A stretch of 64,000 nucleotides of DNA from Ciona savignyi (GCA_000149265.1 CH002936.1:25444-89443), one strand, 5' to 3'. Positions 12,669-24,044 are shown, counted from the stretch's first letter. Numbers and translations are program-made. The notes: a model not told the origin generated them from the letters alone.

Positions 12669-13288
12669 TGTGGGCTCGCGCTTTTCGAGAAGCTAAATTG
12701 CTTGAGTTGGCTAAGCTCGTTTAGCCGGGGCGTTAGCTGAGCTTGTTTAGGCTGGCTGCCTTACGGTCTCTGGCGAGCTGCGCAGCGGAAAGTCTATTCT
12801 CCACAGATCGCACACTAATAATTATAGTGACCACGATTTGTACTGTCTTAATCTTAAACTCGAAGTTCATAACTCTTGATTCACTTTAGTTGTATTCTGC
12901 GTCTCATTCAATATACGGTTTATTCTCGAAGCGAGTTACTTAGTAGGCCTACGTTATACAGCATAACGCAAGTTATCTTAAGTACGTTATTGTAGGTTAT
13001 TATATTAGGTTATATAAATTTCCAGAATATATAGGGAATTTACAAGGTGCGAAAAGTTTACGTGCGAGACGTTTCACATCTGCACGTTTGACTAACTGTG
13101 GGAATTGGGTGAAAAAACTATGCTAATGATTTAAACGGCAAAAATACAAAAGGCCCTACAAGGTGATAATTACGTACAAAGTAATAAAACGTGAGAGTCG
13201 GTAAACTTGAAACGCAAAAAAACGACGTTAAAACACAAAATGTTTTAGACATAAATTAAAACAAATATATACTATACGAAATGCTACA
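12669..13288 (-). repeat. LTR, left copy
   Basis: 620 bp, TG...CA ended. It matches the right copy except for about two differences (an A-run length and one G/A change near 13112), as judged by eye. Confidence 0.92.
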
Positions 13289-14889
13289 ACATCTCATTTT
13301 TTCCACATTTTGTTTAGTTCAAGAAACACGTTCTTGTTGAGCATTTCGGATGTTCAGTCGAAAAAACAAACGAAGTCATGTGGTGAACGATCTCACGAAG
13401 TTTCGAGCATTTCACACGTTGATCCTGCAAATATACTAGAATACCCTGGTTGGGTGAATAAGTACAAAGCTATAATTGTGCAATCGTGCATTAAAATCTG
13501 GTGTCATGTATGTTAATGCGTGATAAATGTTATGTGGAATATGTAGTAAAAGTGACATCTCATATTCAAGGTAGCAACGCCACAATATGCATCACATGAG
13601 CCATATTTCCATACTTTGCCAGCTAATAAACCAAGGCGTGTACGCCTGGTTACTCACTACCGAGTGAGCATGAAATAAATGCAGCGATGATCTCGCTATA
13701 TGCGACGAAAGCGCAATTAATAAAAACGCAAAAACCGAGCGACCTGACATGTATAGGTTTTACGACTCGTAACGAATAGGGGAAATAAACTCGTTCGGAT
13801 GTATTTCCATCAGCGAACAAAAGAAAACTTTTAGTAAGCAGGACATAAGCCGTGTCTCGTCATTACTGTGCGGTGTTTGTAAAAGCCTGTTTTACACACG
13901 AAATATATTCGGTTCGGAACATCCGACACATTGACTGAGAGGCGATTAGACAATTAGACATCGCATTTACATGCGGCGCGATTACCATAGCTATACGGAA
14001 GTACGCTGGTATCGTTTAATAAACTGTGGCGTTGTGAAGCGGGTACGCTCACTTATTTACACAGCAAGAGCGCAAACGCGCGTGGCAGGGGCTATCTGAC
14101 TTCGCAGGATAAGAAACAAAACTCGAGCCGCTGCTCAAAACTAGAATATAATCGCGTGAACAAGACGCATAATTTGCGTGAGGCGATTAAAAGAAAACTA
14201 ACGCCTTGTCGGCGGTAACATTGAAAATCTGGCGCAAACAAAACAAACGTCGTTCGACGTGTAAATGCGCCTAATATACCGGATGGGTTGGCGAAGCATG
14301 GCATCATTGACTCAAGCTCATGATAGCATAATCGTAAAAGCGTTACTGACCTTGTTTAAGATGGAGTGCATGTAGCAATTGTTGAAGGCGCGTTTGCTCT
14401 TCGTGTTTGTAAGAAGTCTGTAGAGTAAAACACCGATATTATGCATTCTTGCAATAGCCTAGTACCATTCAACCAAACCGGGAACACTAGTATTTGCAAT
14501 CGTTGCAGACTAATAATTACATATAGTACAAAAAATAATAATAAAACTTACAAAAATTAATCTAGAAGCTACAAAAATAATAATACAACCCTTTCATATT
14601 TCGTAAAGGGAACGTCGTCTTGCGTATTCTCTTCTTTCGTCGGCGGAGACGATGCTTATCAACTTGATTTGAATAGAGTGCGTTGTCTTGTTAGTCACCA
14701 ACTTCGTCCAGCGAAAAGGGGCGTTTCTTACTTGATGCTTGAAGTTGCTTGGTTTTGAAATTGCTTCTTAGATAAATTGCGTTGGGTCACTCGTCGTTGC
14801 CAATGTACTTGAAACTTCTAGTTGAAGTTGACGTCGGAAATTGTTCGTTTCGGGAAGGTGCGTGTCCATTATCACGTCGGGCTCAACAA
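13289..14889. other. Internal region of the LTR element
   Basis: 1.6 kb with no recognisable coding sequence on either strand. On the minus strand the bases right after the upstream LTR read TTGTTGAGCCCGACGTG, where a primer binding site would lie; I could not match it to a tRNA with confidence. Confidence 0.6.
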
Positions 14890-15510
14890 TGTGGGCTCGC
14901 GCTTTTCGAGAAGCTAAATTGCTTGAGTTGGCTAAGCTCGTTTAGCCGGGGCGTTAGCTGAGCTTGTTTAGGCTGGCTGCCTTACGGTCTCTGGCGAGCT
15001 GCGCAGCGGAAAGTCTATTCTCCACAGATCGCACACTAATAATTATAGTGACCACGATTTGTACTGTCTTAATCTTAAACTCGAAGTTCATAACTCTTGA
15101 TTCACTTTAGTTGTATTCTGCGTCTCATTCAATATACGGTTTATTCTCGAAGCGAGTTACTTAGTAGGCCTACGTTATACAGCATAACGCAAGTTATCTT
15201 AAGTACGTTATTGTAGGTTATTATATTAGGTTATATAAATTTCCAGAATATATAGGGAATTTACAAGGTGCGAAAAGTTTACGTGCGAGACGTTTCACAT
15301 CTGCACGTTTGACTAACTGTGGGAATTGGGTAAAAAAACTATGCTAATGATTTAAACGGCAAAAATACAAAAGGCCCTACAAGGTGATAATTACGTACAA
15401 AGTAATAAAACGTGAGAGTCGGTAAACTTGAAACGCAAAAAAAACGACGTTAAAACACAAAATGTTTTAGACATAAATTAAAACAAATATATACTATACG
15501 AAATGCTACA
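14890..15510 (-). repeat. LTR, right copy
   Basis: 621 bp, TG...CA ended. The first base after it begins the second AGCC target copy. Read on the minus strand it is the upstream LTR; an AATAAA near GAGAATAAACCG is a possible polyadenylation signal. Confidence 0.92.
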
Positions 15511-15726
15511 AGCCCATCTTGGCATCGAAACTAAGTCCGGTTAAAAAAAGAAGAAAAAAAATGTCTTGGATACAAACCAATATATTAGTATTTTATGGTC
15601 TTACGCATCAAACCAAATGACAACATTATCAAGTTATTTGTTGTAAGAAGTTTGTTATTGTCGGGTATAAAATAGGTCTAAATAATTGCCACATTTTATT
15701 TAAATTGATGATACAACCCTGAATTA

Positions 15727-15962
15727 CTAGTTTAGTTCAAAAAAGTTAATCAAAAACAAATGCTTGGACTTTATTGAACCCGTCAGTTTGGCTGACGATT
15801 CCTTGATTAAATCGAACCGTATTGAATAGCTGTTTAAGACGGTTGTGTAGCAGACAAAGTTGCTGATAGGTACCATGCGAGATGTTACGTACCCGCATTT
15901 CCATGCCTTACCACCTACGAATTTGTTAAGCGTACCGTATCTGTGCCTTGCAAGAATTTCAT
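15727..15962 (-). other. Possible exon: open frame kept in both duplicates
   Basis: An open minus-strand frame of about 78 codons ends at TAG (15729-15727). It includes the stretch RYGTLNKFVGGKAWKCGY. The homologous frame in copy B (stop at 22847) is also open, with a few substitutions, some silent. No family is recognised and no start or splice pair is convincing. It may be chance or an exon of an unknown gene. Confidence 0.25.
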
Positions 15963-16149
15963 TGTTTCTGTACTATAGCCTTTTCTTCTGACTTCGCTGG
16001 GGCAATATTTAAGCTGTAAGTATGCTTAAACTCTAATGGCATTATCATATTGTGTTTGTATAAAGACAAGAATTGGCACTCTTATGTCTAAGTTTTATTA
16101 CGCTGCGTGAAAAAAACAACACAAACGTATTTTATCATAGGATGTTCAT

Positions 16150-16375
16150 GTTTCATCCGGGTACATTGAAGGTCAATGGTCGTTTAACACATGGCCAATC
16201 GTCAAATTATCTCGCGCCCATTGTTGATATTGCAGTGCATTGTTTATGATTCGGACGTTTTTTCACATTGGTAGAAAAAAATCCTACGGACACAACAGAC
16301 TAGTTAACGAATAGTTTTGTATCTGCAACCCATCGACTGAAAGGTAACGCTCTAACCCAACAGACTAATCTATCA
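16150..16375 (-). repeat. Worn type A SINE in copy A
   Basis: Degenerate reverse copy: TTCATGTTTCATCCGGG, then ACACATGGCCAATCGTCAAA, then CTCGCGCCCATTG. The head region is poorly kept. The same insertion, further shortened, is at 23265-23355 in copy B, so it predates the duplication. Confidence 0.75.
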
Positions 16376-16902
16376 GACATACAAACACAATTTGTATATC
16401 CATATTTATGTGCGTTTGCCCCTTTTTCATGTTAAGTTTAAAACCTTTGATGGGATGGTGATAAGTTAGTTTTAAGCGGGGGAAAGCTAAAGGACCTTAG
16501 TCATTGTTTTCAAACGTATGTTTTGCTGAGTAAGAATAGTGGTGATTACCTAATGTTTGTTTGGTTTAAAGCAACATGCTGTGCAAGGCTACGCACATAG
16601 TGAAGCAATTGTGCATTTATGCTTGCTATTTTGTTGGGAAAAAAGTTGCCGGTGTACGAATAGGGAAGGGTTTAAAATTTTTAAGAAAAAATGTAAAGGG
16701 TTTTGAGTTTAGGTTCCAGATCCAAGCTTCAATTTTAAATTGTAAAACAATCTAAGTCTTTATGTGTCAGGATTTTAAGTGACAGCCTTTTTTGCGAGGT
16801 CAGTTTGCATTGAAGAGATATGGAATAATTAAAGAGATAGGGGATAATTAGTTGAACGCCTCCCATATCAAGAAGAAACATGCCTAATGCGCTCAGTCTG
16901 CT

Positions 16903-18243
16903 TTTGGGAGTTACCCTAAGTAAATGTTTTCTTTCTTTTAAGTTACACAGGGTGGCTAACGATCTAGCATTCCACCAAATCTGATTAAAATTAGAGCAGC
17001 TGGTTAAACGCTATGTTCCGAAAAGCTATTTTTTTAGAAAAATAACCGTTTTGTATTTTAACGTCTCGGAGTTCCCCTAGATTTATCACCCACAATTTTG
17101 CTCCTGCGTATCTAGACCATGTTGTCTAACAAATGACAAAGCTTTATTACTATTTTATTATTCCTTTTGGTAGATGTCGGGGCGTCAAGCCATGCCTGTC
17201 ACAATTATGATTTGAGAACAAAATCTTATTTTTTAGGTTATTTCCCTGGATATTATTTTTTATTTTTTCTAATTGTTAAATTAGAAGGTAATGCACTTAC
17301 ATTCCATCAATTTTGAATCAGATTGAAGCAACCGTTCAAGCGCTATGCCAAAAAAACTAGTTTTTTTAGAAAAAAATACCGTTTTGGTTATTAACGTCTC
17401 TGGGGAATTCCCCTAGATTTATCACCCACAATTTTGCTCCTGCGTATCTAGACCATGTTGTCTAACAAATGACAAAGCTTTATTACTATTTTATTCTTCC
17501 TTCTGGTAGATGTCGGGGCGTCATGCCATGCCTGTCACCATCATGATTTGATAACAAATTCTTTTTTTAGGGTATTTCCCTAGGTAATTTTTTTATTTTT
17601 TCCAAGTGTTAAATCAGTGCCTACTGCACTTATATTCAACCAAATCTTATTCAAATTGGAGCAGCCGTTTAAGCGCTATGCCACAAAAATCTAAATTTTT
17701 CATAAAAAATACCGTTTTGGTTTTTAACCTCCCAGGGGAATTCCCCTTGATTTATTACCCAAAATTTTGGTTTCTGCATATCTAGACCATCTTGTCTAAC
17801 ACATGGCTAAGTTTCATTACGATTCCGTTATTCCTTCTGGTAGATGTCGGGGCGCCATGCCATGCCTGTCACAATCATGATTTGAGAACAAAATCTTATT
17901 TTTTAGGGTATTTTCTTAGGTAAATTTTTTATTTCTTCCAACTGTTAAATCAGTGTCTAATGCACTTACGTTCCACCAAATTTTATTCAAATTGGAGCAG
18001 CCGTTTAAGCGCTATGCCACAAAAAGCTAAATTTTCCATAAAAAATACCGTTTTGGTTTTTAACTTCCCAGGGGAATTCCCCTTGATTTATCACCCAAAA
18101 TTTTGATTTCTGCATATCTAGACCATGTTGTCTAACAAACGGCTAAGTTTCATTACGATTCCATTATTCCTTCTGGTAGATGACTGGGCGCCATGCCATG
18201 CCTGTCAAACCTTTGACGAAGAAAAAAAAGAAGAAAAAAAACA
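16903..18243 (+). mobile_element. Foldback arm: four sub-repeats
   Basis: Direct-orientation sub-repeats, each with GAGCAGC.GTT.AA.CGCTATG, a GGGGAATTCCCC-type palindrome and GATGTCGGGGCG.CA. It starts mid-unit right at the end of duplication copy A and ends in the purine tract at 18215-18242. It pairs as an inverted repeat with 18538-20136. Confidence 0.88.
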
Positions 18244-18294
18244 TTAAAACCAGACGGACAAAATGCTTTAAAGGCCAACTTGGTTATAACTCAC

Positions 18295-18437
18295 CACGAC
18301 TTCTCTTAGTGGGCTGAGGTCCACTCCATGGAAGGATTGTGGGCACCAAACACTTGCTTTGGTGAATCGCTCCATGTAGAGCAGTTCGTCAGAAAAGGGG
18401 GCAACGTGCGGGTCACCCATGGTGGGGAACATCATGC
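18295..18437 (-). CDS. Carm1: CARM1 (PRMT4)-like exon, partial, at a gap
   Basis: Read on the minus strand from the gap edge, an open frame encodes 47 residues including [20 protein letters not shown] and [14 protein letters not shown]. This matches the stretch of CARM1, a nuclear protein-arginine methyltransferase, just after its methyltransferase core, where vertebrate proteins read HLAPFTDEQLYMEQFTKA and [12 protein letters not shown]. The exon ends at a good donor, GTG^GTGAGT. The 5' end is lost in the N gap. Unusual residues such as GDPH for GDIH suggest a diverged paralogue or a decaying copy. It is wedged between inverted foldback arms and no other CARM1 exon is seen nearby. It may be a real gene invaded by repeats, or a captured fragment. 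Confidence 0.7.
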
Positions 18438-18537
18438 NNNNNNNNNNNNNNNNNNNNNNNNNNNNNNNNNNNNNNNNNNNNNNNNNNNNNNNNNNNNNNN
18501 NNNNNNNNNNNNNNNNNNNNNNNNNNNNNNNNNNNNN
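18438..18537. other. Assembly gap (100 N)
   Basis: Exactly 100 N bases, so probably a gap of nominal length. It lies at the centre of a large inverted repeat. Confidence 1.
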
Positions 18538-18628
18538 GCAATGTAGTGAAATAAAGCTAAATTCCCCAAACAGCCCTATTTATTATGGGTACCATTTGGA
18601 AAAATGGGACACATATTGTTTTTGTCCG

Positions 18629-18659
<31 letters not shown>

Positions 18660-20136
18660 CGTCAAAGGTTTGACAGGCATGGCATGTCGCCCCGACATCT
18701 TTTAGAAGGAATAATGGAATCGTTATAAAAACTTAGCCATTTGTTGGACAACATGGTCTAGATATGCAGAAACCAAAATTTTTGGGTGATAAATCAAGGG
18801 GAATTCCCCTGGGAGGTTAAAAACCAAAACGGTATTTTTTATAAAAAATAATAGCTTTTTGTGGCATAGCGCTTAAACAGCTGCTCCAATTTGAATAAGA
18901 TTTGGTAGAATGTAAGTGCATTAGACACTGATTTAACACTTGGAAAAAATAAAAAATTTACCTAGGGAAATACCCTAAAAATAAGATTTTGTTCTCAAAT
19001 CATGATTGTGACAGGCATGGCATGGCGCCCCGACATCTACCAGAAGGAATAATGGAATCGTAATAAAATTAAGCCATTTGTTAGACAACATGGTCTAGAT
19101 ATGCAGAAACCACAATTTTGGGTGATAAATCAAAGGGAATTCCCCTAGGAGGTTAAAAACAAAAACGGTATTTTTTATTAAAAAAAATCGATTTTTGTGG
19201 CATAGCGCTTAAACAGCTTGTCCAATTTGAATAAGATTTGGTAGAATGTAAGTGCATTAGTCACTGATTTAACACTTAGAAGAAATAATTAAAGTACTTA
19301 GGGAAATACCCTAAAAATAAGATTTTGTTCTCAAATCATGATTGTGACAAGCATGCCATGTCGCCCCGACATCTGCCAAAAGGAATAATGGAATCGTAAT
19401 GAAAATATGACATTTGTAAGAGAACATGGTTTAGATACGAAGAAACCAAAATTTTGCGTAATGAATCCAGGGGAATTCCCCTTAGACGTTAAAATCCAAA
19501 AGGTTTTTTTCCAATAAATTAGCTTTTTGGGGCATATAGCGCTGGAACGGCTGCTCTAATTTTGATCAGATTTGGCGAAGTGTTGGACTATTAGACACTT
19601 TGTGCCAATTAAAGAAAAGAAAACATTTACTTAGGGTAATTACGTTAAAAACGACGATATGTTCCTGAATTACGTTTGTGACTGGCATGCCATATCGCAC
19701 TGACAAATAAGACAAGCAGTCGACAAATCAGATTAATACTTTAAGAATTGTTACATAACATGACCCACATATGTAAAAAACAGAAACTTATCTACTAAAC
19801 CTAGGGGAATTCCCTGACACATGAAAAACTAAATCGGGCTGTTTTGGCAATTTAGCTTCATTCCACTTCAGCGCTTGAAAAGAAGGTTTAATTTAAAATA
19901 TTTGTGGTGAAAATATTCGTAAATTTAAGACGTTTGTTCTTTTTTAACTACACATGGAAAAGAAGTTTGGCGTGATAACTCTGGGACCCATGCGTTTATG
20001 CTTGCAGAAACAAACTACATATACTAGGTGTATGAAATACAAATTGTGGTTAGGGACCCTGTAGCATGAGTATATGGCCTACAACATGTGGTTTACAAAT
20101 AGTGGTGGTTAAACACGTGGTTGACACTCTCTAGTT
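18538..20136 (-). mobile_element. Foldback arm, reverse orientation, complete
   Basis: Mirror-image arm: hairpin, T-rich tract (complement of the purine tract) at 18628-18660, reversed sub-repeats, terminal segment, and the end CACGTGGTTGACACTCTCTAGTT. It contains the uninterrupted ACATATGTA site that shows where the 950-bp MITE landed in its sister arm. Confidence 0.92.
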
Positions 20137-20252
20137 ACACTTCGTAATTACAAAAGCCATGATATTAATGTTAGGGCTGGGGTTAGAGTTCGTTCTGGGG
20201 TTGAGATTAGTGTTTGGGGCAGGGTTAGAATTACTTTTCATAGCAATCTAAT
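20137..20252. repeat. Fragment of a telomere-like-core MITE
   Basis: Carries GGGCTGGGGTTAGAGTTCG and GATTAGTGTTTGGGGCAGGG, the interior of the MITE family seen complete at 41355-41533, 51483-51655 and 53552-53733. No ACTAAAAGGAGGG ends are visible. Confidence 0.55.
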
Positions 20253-20378
20253 TGATCCAAGCGCTTCAAGCGATCCAAGCGGTCCAAGCGGTCCTGTAGT
20301 ATTTAGAGGCACCCAAGCGGTCCAAGCGATTTAAGCGCTCCATGCGCTCCAAGCGGTCCTGTAGTATTTAGAGGTACC
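20253..20378. repeat. Short minisatellite (CCAAGCGGT units)
   Basis: About ten imperfect 9-10-bp units of the CCAAGCGGT type, organised in two larger copies that each end CCTGTAGTATTTAGAGG. Confidence 0.85.
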
Positions 20379-20520
20379 GTGCATGAACATGCCACTAGAC
20401 AAAAGGACATTGATACGTTTTACCACCCGAGAGTGCGTACCAATTATGGAAAAAGTATGTTACAATATCTTGGACCATGTGTGTGGGGTAAAACACCAAA
20501 TGAATACAAGTGCATGTCAT
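20378..20520 (+). mobile_element. LINE reverse transcriptase C-terminal fragment
   Basis: The plus-strand frame reads H.H.TRQ, then HPRVRTNYGKSMLQYLGPCV, then WGKTPNEYK. This matches the last conserved block of non-LTR retrotransposon ORF2 (usually RT.YGK.S..Y.GP.LWN.LP). Only about 45 codons remain before the next foldback arm cuts in, so it is a dead fragment. Confidence 0.7.
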
Positions 20521-20524
20521 TTAA

Positions 20525-21711
20525 CTATGGGTCCCATTTGGAAAAATGGGACACATATTGTTTTTGTTCGTTTTTTTTTCGTTTTTTTCGTCAAAGGTTT
20601 GACAGGCTTGGCATGGCGCCCCGACATCTACCAGAAGAAATAATCGAATCGTAATAAAACTTAGTCCTTCGTTAGACAACATGGTCTAGATATGCAGAAA
20701 ATAATTTTTGGGTAATAAATCAAGGGGAATTCCACCTGGGAGGTTAAAAACCAAAACGGTATTTTTTATGAAAAATTTAGCCTTTTGTGGCATAGCGCTT
20801 GAACGGCTGCTCTAATTTGAATCATACTTGGTGAAAAGTAAGTGTGTTAGTGACTGATTTAACACTTAAAAGAAATAAAAAAAAATTACCTAGGGAAATA
20901 CCCTAAAAAATTCGTTTTTGTACTGAAATCATGATTGTGACAGGCATGCCATGTCGCCTCAACATCTACCAGAAGGAGTAATGGAGTCGCAATGAAAATT
21001 GGACATTTTTTAGACAACATGGTTTAGATATGCAGAAACCAAAATTTTGGGTAGTAAATCAAGGGGAATTAAAAACCAAAACGTTTTTTTTTCTAATAAA
21101 TTAGCTTTTGGCGGCATAGCGCTTGAATGGCTGCTCTAATTTTGATCAGATTGAGTGAAATGTTAGACCATTAGACACTCTGTGCCAATTAAAAATAGAA
21201 AACATTTACTTAGGGTAATTTCCTTGAAAACGAAGATATGTTCTTGAGTTACGATTGTAACAGACATGCCATATCGCACTGACATCTCTAATAAGCAGTC
21301 TACAAATCAGATTAAAACTTTAAGAATTGTTCCATAACATTCGTCACTTATAAAAACAGAAAATTATCTACTAAACCCAGGGGAATTTCCTGAAACCATT
21401 AAAAAATAAATCGGGCTGTTTTGGGAATTTAGCCTTATTTCACTACAGCGCTTGAAAAGAAGCTTTAATTTAAAATATTTGTGGTGAAATGTTCGTAAAT
21501 TTTAGACGTTTATCTTTTATTTAACTGCACATGGAAAATAAGTTTGGTTGGTTAACTATGGGACCCATGCGTTTATGCTTGCAGAAACAAACTATATACT
21601 CGGTGTATAAAATACAAATTGTGGTTAGGGACCCTGTAGCATGAATATATGGCATACAACATGTGTTTTACAAATAGTGGTGGTTAAACACGTGGTTGAC
21701 ACTTTCTAGTT
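20525..21711 (-). mobile_element. Foldback arm, reverse orientation
   Basis: Begins at the hairpin CCCATTTGGAAAAATGGG. A shortened T-rich tract and three reversed sub-repeats follow, then the terminal segment ending GTTGACACTTTCTAGTT. It inserts just after the LINE fragment. Confidence 0.92.
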
Positions 21712-22612
21712 TTTTAATGGTTTCAGGAAATTCCCCTGGGTTTAGTAGATAAGTTTCTGTTTTTATAAGTGACTTATGTTATGGAACAATTCTTAAAGTT
21801 TTAATCTGACTTGTAGACTGCTTATTAGAGATGTCAGTGCGATATGGCATGTCTGTTACAATCGTAACTCAAGAACATATCTTCGTTTTCAAGGAAATTA
21901 CCCTAAGTAAATGTTTTCTATTTTTTAATTGGCACAAAATGTCTAATGGTCTAACATTTCACTGAATCTGATCAAAATTAGAGCAGCCGTTCAAGCGCTA
22001 TGCCCCCAAAAGCTAATTTATTAGAAAAAAAAACGTTTTGGTTTTTAACGTCTTATGGGAATTCCCCTGGATTCATTACCCAAAATTTTGGTTTCTGCAT
22101 ATCTAGACCATGTCGTCTAACAAATGGCTAAGTTTCATTACGATTCCATTATTCCTTCTGGTAGATGTCGGGGCGCCATGCCATGCCTGTCACAATCATG
22201 ATTTGAGAACAAAATCTTATTTTTAGGGTATTTCCCTAGGTAAATTTTTTATTTGTTTCAAGTGTTAAATCAGTGTCTAATTCACTTACATTCTACCAAA
22301 TCTTATTCAAATTGGAGCTTCTGTTTAAGCGCTATGCCACAAAAAGCTAATTTTTTTAATAAAAAATACCGTTTTGGTTTTTAACCTCCTAGGGGAATTC
22401 CCCTTGATTTATCACCCAAAATTTTGGTTTCTGCATATCTAGACCATGTTGTCTAACAAATGGCTAAGTTTCATTACGATTCTATTATTCCTTCTGGTAG
22501 ATGTTGGGGCGCCATGCCATGCCTGTCAAACCTTTGACGAAGAAAAAAAGAAAAAAAAAAAGAAAAAAAAACGGACAAAAACAATATGTGTCCCAATTTT
22601 TCAATTGGGACC
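21712..22612 (+). mobile_element. Foldback arm fragment, direct orientation
   Basis: Starts mid-terminal-segment (TTTTTAATGGTTTCAGG) immediately after the end of the reverse arm. It runs through about two sub-repeats to the purine tract (22540-22570) and hairpin. It has no terminus of its own. The 22597-22640 junction into SINE sequence is the same as at 12631-12668. Confidence 0.88.
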
Positions 22613-22680
22613 CATAAAAACGGACTGAGGGACGAGCCCATCTTGGCATCGACACTAAGTCCGGTAAAAAAAGAAAAAAA
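22613..22680 (+). repeat. Type B SINE 3' part
   Basis: ACGGACTGAGGGACGAGCC, then a box-B-like TTGGCATCGACACTAAG and a poly-A. Compared with 26835-26885 it lacks the 5' half, which the foldback insertion may have separated. Confidence 0.65.
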
Positions 22681-23264
22681 TGTCTTGGATACAAACCAAT
22701 ATATCAGTATTCTATGGTCTTACGCATCAAACCAGATGACAACATTATCAGGTTATTTGTTGTAAGAAGTTTGTTATCGTCGGGTATAAAATAGGTCTAA
22801 ATAATTGCAACATTTTATTTAAATTGATAATACAACCCCTGAATTACTAGTTTAGTTCAAAGAGGTTAATTAAAAACAAATGCTTGGACTTTATTGAACC
22901 CGTCAGTTTGGCTGACGATTCCTTGATTAAATCGAACCGTATTAAATAGCTGTTTAAGACGGTTGTGTAGCAGACAAAGTTGCTGATAGGTACCATGCGA
23001 GATGTTACGTACCCGCATTTCCATGCCTTACCACCTACGAATTTGTTAAGCGTACCGTATCTGTGCCTTGCAAGAATTTCATTGTTTCTGTACTATAGCC
23101 TTTTCTTCTGACTTCGCTGGGGCAATATTTAAGCTGTAAGTATGCTTAAACTCTAATGGCATTATCATATTGTGTTTGTATAAAGACAAGAATTGGCACT
23201 CTTATGCCTAAGTTTTATTACGCTGTGGAAAAACAACACAAACGTATTTTAACATAGGATATTC

Positions 23265-23355
23265 ATGTTTTATCCGGGTACATTAAAGGTCAATGGTCGT
23301 TTAACACACGGGCAATCGTCAAATTACCTCGCGCCCATTGTTGTTATTGCAGTAC
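23265..23355 (-). repeat. Type A SINE remnant in copy B
   Basis: Counterpart of 16150-16375. It keeps only the part from CATGTTTTATCCGGG to CCCATTG before a deletion joins it to ACAAACACAATT. Confidence 0.75.
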
Positions 23356-23671
23356 AAACACAATTTCTATATATCCATATTTATGTGCGTTTGCCCTGAA
23401 ACAAAAAGAAAATAAATTTAATTTTAAGAGATAAATAAGAAAATAAAAATTCACAATGGCCCTTGTGGGTTGGACCTTTTGGTAGGAATTGATGTTAAAA
23501 AAGGCTGTGGAATAACGAAAAAGTGTAATAGATGAATTAACTAAAAAACGACATCTACCGGAAGTATTTGTATCGTATTTAGTTTGAATGAAACATCTTT
23601 ATTAAGTTTGAATGAAACATCTTGTTATTAAAAAAAATAAATGTTATAATATGATATGTACGCCGGACGTG

Positions 23672-23765
23672 TGAGCGGAATGGTTAACGCGACCGATACA
23701 TTTTCCGGCTCCTATACAAAAAACGGAATCTTTATCTTGTTACGTCTTCTAGCAGCGCCTACTTA
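23672..23765 (+). repeat. Type B SINE head
   Basis: Box A GTGAGCGGAATGGTTAACGC, CGACCGATACAT, then TACAAAAAACGG. The box B half is missing. Confidence 0.65.
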
Positions 23766-23869
23766 ACCAGACGTAGCACAATACAGGAACTCGTCACAAA
23801 ACGAGCAACTCCAGCAATATCAAGACGTTATTCAAATCTTATTAAATTAGTATAAAATTCAGAATAATC

Positions 23870-24030
23870 CAGGCATGGGCAACATACGGCCCGTGACCTG
23901 ACCGTAGACTGTATCTAACCATACCCTGTAATTGAGATATTGAATACTATTCATGTAATAATCTGGCCCACCAAGAACTTCATTTTTTCACATCTGCCCC
24001 GCTGACTAAAGAAGTTGCCCGTCACCCCTG
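23870..24030. mobile_element. hAT-like MITE, 161 bp, with 8-bp target duplication
   Basis: Ends CAGGCATGGGCAAC and GTTGCCCGTCACCCCTG are inverted repeats of the CAGGG.TGGGCAAC type seen in hAT elements. The direct 8-bp GAATAATC lies at 23862-23869 and 24031-24038. There is no coding capacity. A worn relative lies at 33938-34026. Confidence 0.88.
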
Positions 24031-24044
24031 GAATAATCTGTGAT

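Larger units (their letters stand above)
12669..15510 (-). mobile_element. Non-coding LTR retrotransposon (TRIM/LARD-like)
   Basis: Two direct LTRs (12669-13288 and 14890-15510) bound 1.6 kb of internal DNA. The 4-bp target duplication AGCC is at 12665-12668 and 15511-15514. The related locus at 22630-22645 is the empty site (GACGAGCCCATC). The orientation is inferred as minus, because GGAAAAAATGAGATG, a plausible polypurine tract, then lies directly before the downstream LTR. No gag, protease, reverse transcriptase or integrase frame is visible; the longest internal frames are about 70 codons. It would need enzymes from another element. Confidence 0.88.
15515..16903. repeat. Segmental duplication, copy A
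   Basis: Nearly the same sequence as 22639-24968, in the same direction. Both copies start inside a type B SINE 3' part (CATCTTGGCATCG..CTAAGTCCGG) and end at GCGCTCAGTCTGCTT. Copy A keeps a longer worn type A SINE (16150-16375). It lacks the 773-bp block at 23394-24166 and the young SINE at 24187-24479 of copy B. Confidence 0.93.

Noticed and set aside
20140-20240. Interstitial telomere repeat
   Set aside because: The GGGTTAG-like words are irregular and recur as the fixed core of a MITE family, not as a perfect hexamer run.
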